Source: Adineta vaga
Taxonomy: Eukaryota > Rotifera
Length of the DNA: 64,000 nt
Direction: 5' to 3'
Assembly: GCA_021613535.1 (NCBI GenBank)
Contig: CP075496.1
Location: 2,604,001 to 2,668,000, forward strand
Below, one piece after another: positions 63,845 to 64,000 of this stretch (position 1 is its first letter; every line of letters starts with the position of its first letter). The translations under genes and the position numbers were made by a program. Below the pieces are notes generated by a model, which had not been told where the DNA came from, did not search any database, and saw nothing but the letters and a program-made list of their open reading frames with translations.

Positions 63845-64000
63845 TAATGATCCATACGCAGGTTCACCTACGAATACCTTGTTACGACTTTTACTTCCTC
63901 TAAATGATCCAGTTTGAGCATCTTTTCGATAAAAACCGAACGACCCGAGAGCCGCTCGGAAAACCAAGCCGAAGATCTCACTAAAACATTCAATCGGTAG
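63845..64000 (-). rRNA. 18S rRNA: 18S rRNA, unit 4, 3' end only (window edge)
   Basis: The last 156 nt of 18S, cut by the window end; identical to the other units over this part. Confidence 0.9.

Larger units (their letters stand above)
16477..64000 (-). repeat. Tandem rDNA array, about 10.4 kb per unit, four units (both ends incomplete)
   Basis: Sequence from 16477 recurs at 26878, 37277 and 47675 (steps of about 10401, 10399 and 10398 bp) at near identity. All units have the same orientation and are transcribed leftwards. Differences are mostly one-base indels in homopolymers plus a few substitutions. Unit 4 is lengthened by two R9 insertions. The left boundary at 16477 falls inside the subrepeat part of the spacer. 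Confidence 0.95.

Noticed and set aside
16477-64000. Segmental duplication of protein genes
   Set aside because: The roughly 10.4-kb repeats are fully explained by tandem rDNA with conserved 18S, 5.8S and 28S landmarks.

Overview
The window is nuclear DNA of a small invertebrate, most likely a bdelloid rotifer close to Adineta. The reasons are very AT-rich DNA, protein genes cut by many short GT-AG introns (about 47-70 bp), a tandem array of eukaryotic 18S-5.8S-28S rDNA, and 28S-specific R9-type retrotransposons with a very long target-site duplication, a combination known to me only from bdelloids. The species call is inference; no database was searched.

Region 1 (1-12.6 kb, host genes, all on +): the 3' part of a Ser/Thr-rich gene of unknown function (about 3-1542); a 16-coding-exon gene for a two-domain doublecortin (DCX) protein with an IQ motif (5381-9185), broken by what looks like one extra base; and a two-exon arrestin-domain gene with a C-terminal PPxY motif (10223-11365). 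AT-rich spacers with simple repeats lie between them.

Region 2 (12.6-16.48 kb, minus): a decayed APE-type non-LTR retrotransposon. It keeps ORF1 (three zinc knuckles) and the endonuclease part of ORF2, but most of the reverse transcriptase is gone. Its 5' end directly abuts the rDNA array. Two GC-rich hairpins lie past its 3' side.

Region 3 (16.48-64 kb): head-to-tail rDNA units of about 10.4 kb, all transcribed from the minus strand in the order 18S, ITS1, 5.8S, ITS2, 28S, spacer. Units 1-3 are complete for the rRNA genes. Unit 1's downstream spacer is truncated at the array edge. Unit 4 runs off the right end of the window inside 18S. Its 28S gene carries two tandem, near-identical R9-like elements (53117-57413 and 57547-61842), with three copies of a 133-bp piece of 28S at the left edge, between them and at the right edge. 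Each element has different single-base frame breaks in the single long ORF (zinc fingers, Myb-like motif, reverse transcriptase, restriction-like endonuclease).

The observations I rate highest are the tandem R9 arrangement, a 28S 3'-end hairpin duplicated in the spacer with a compensatory base-pair change, private substitutions in the R9-bearing 28S, and a strong hairpin just upstream of the R9 start codon. I found no tRNA gene, CRISPR array or prokaryotic feature.
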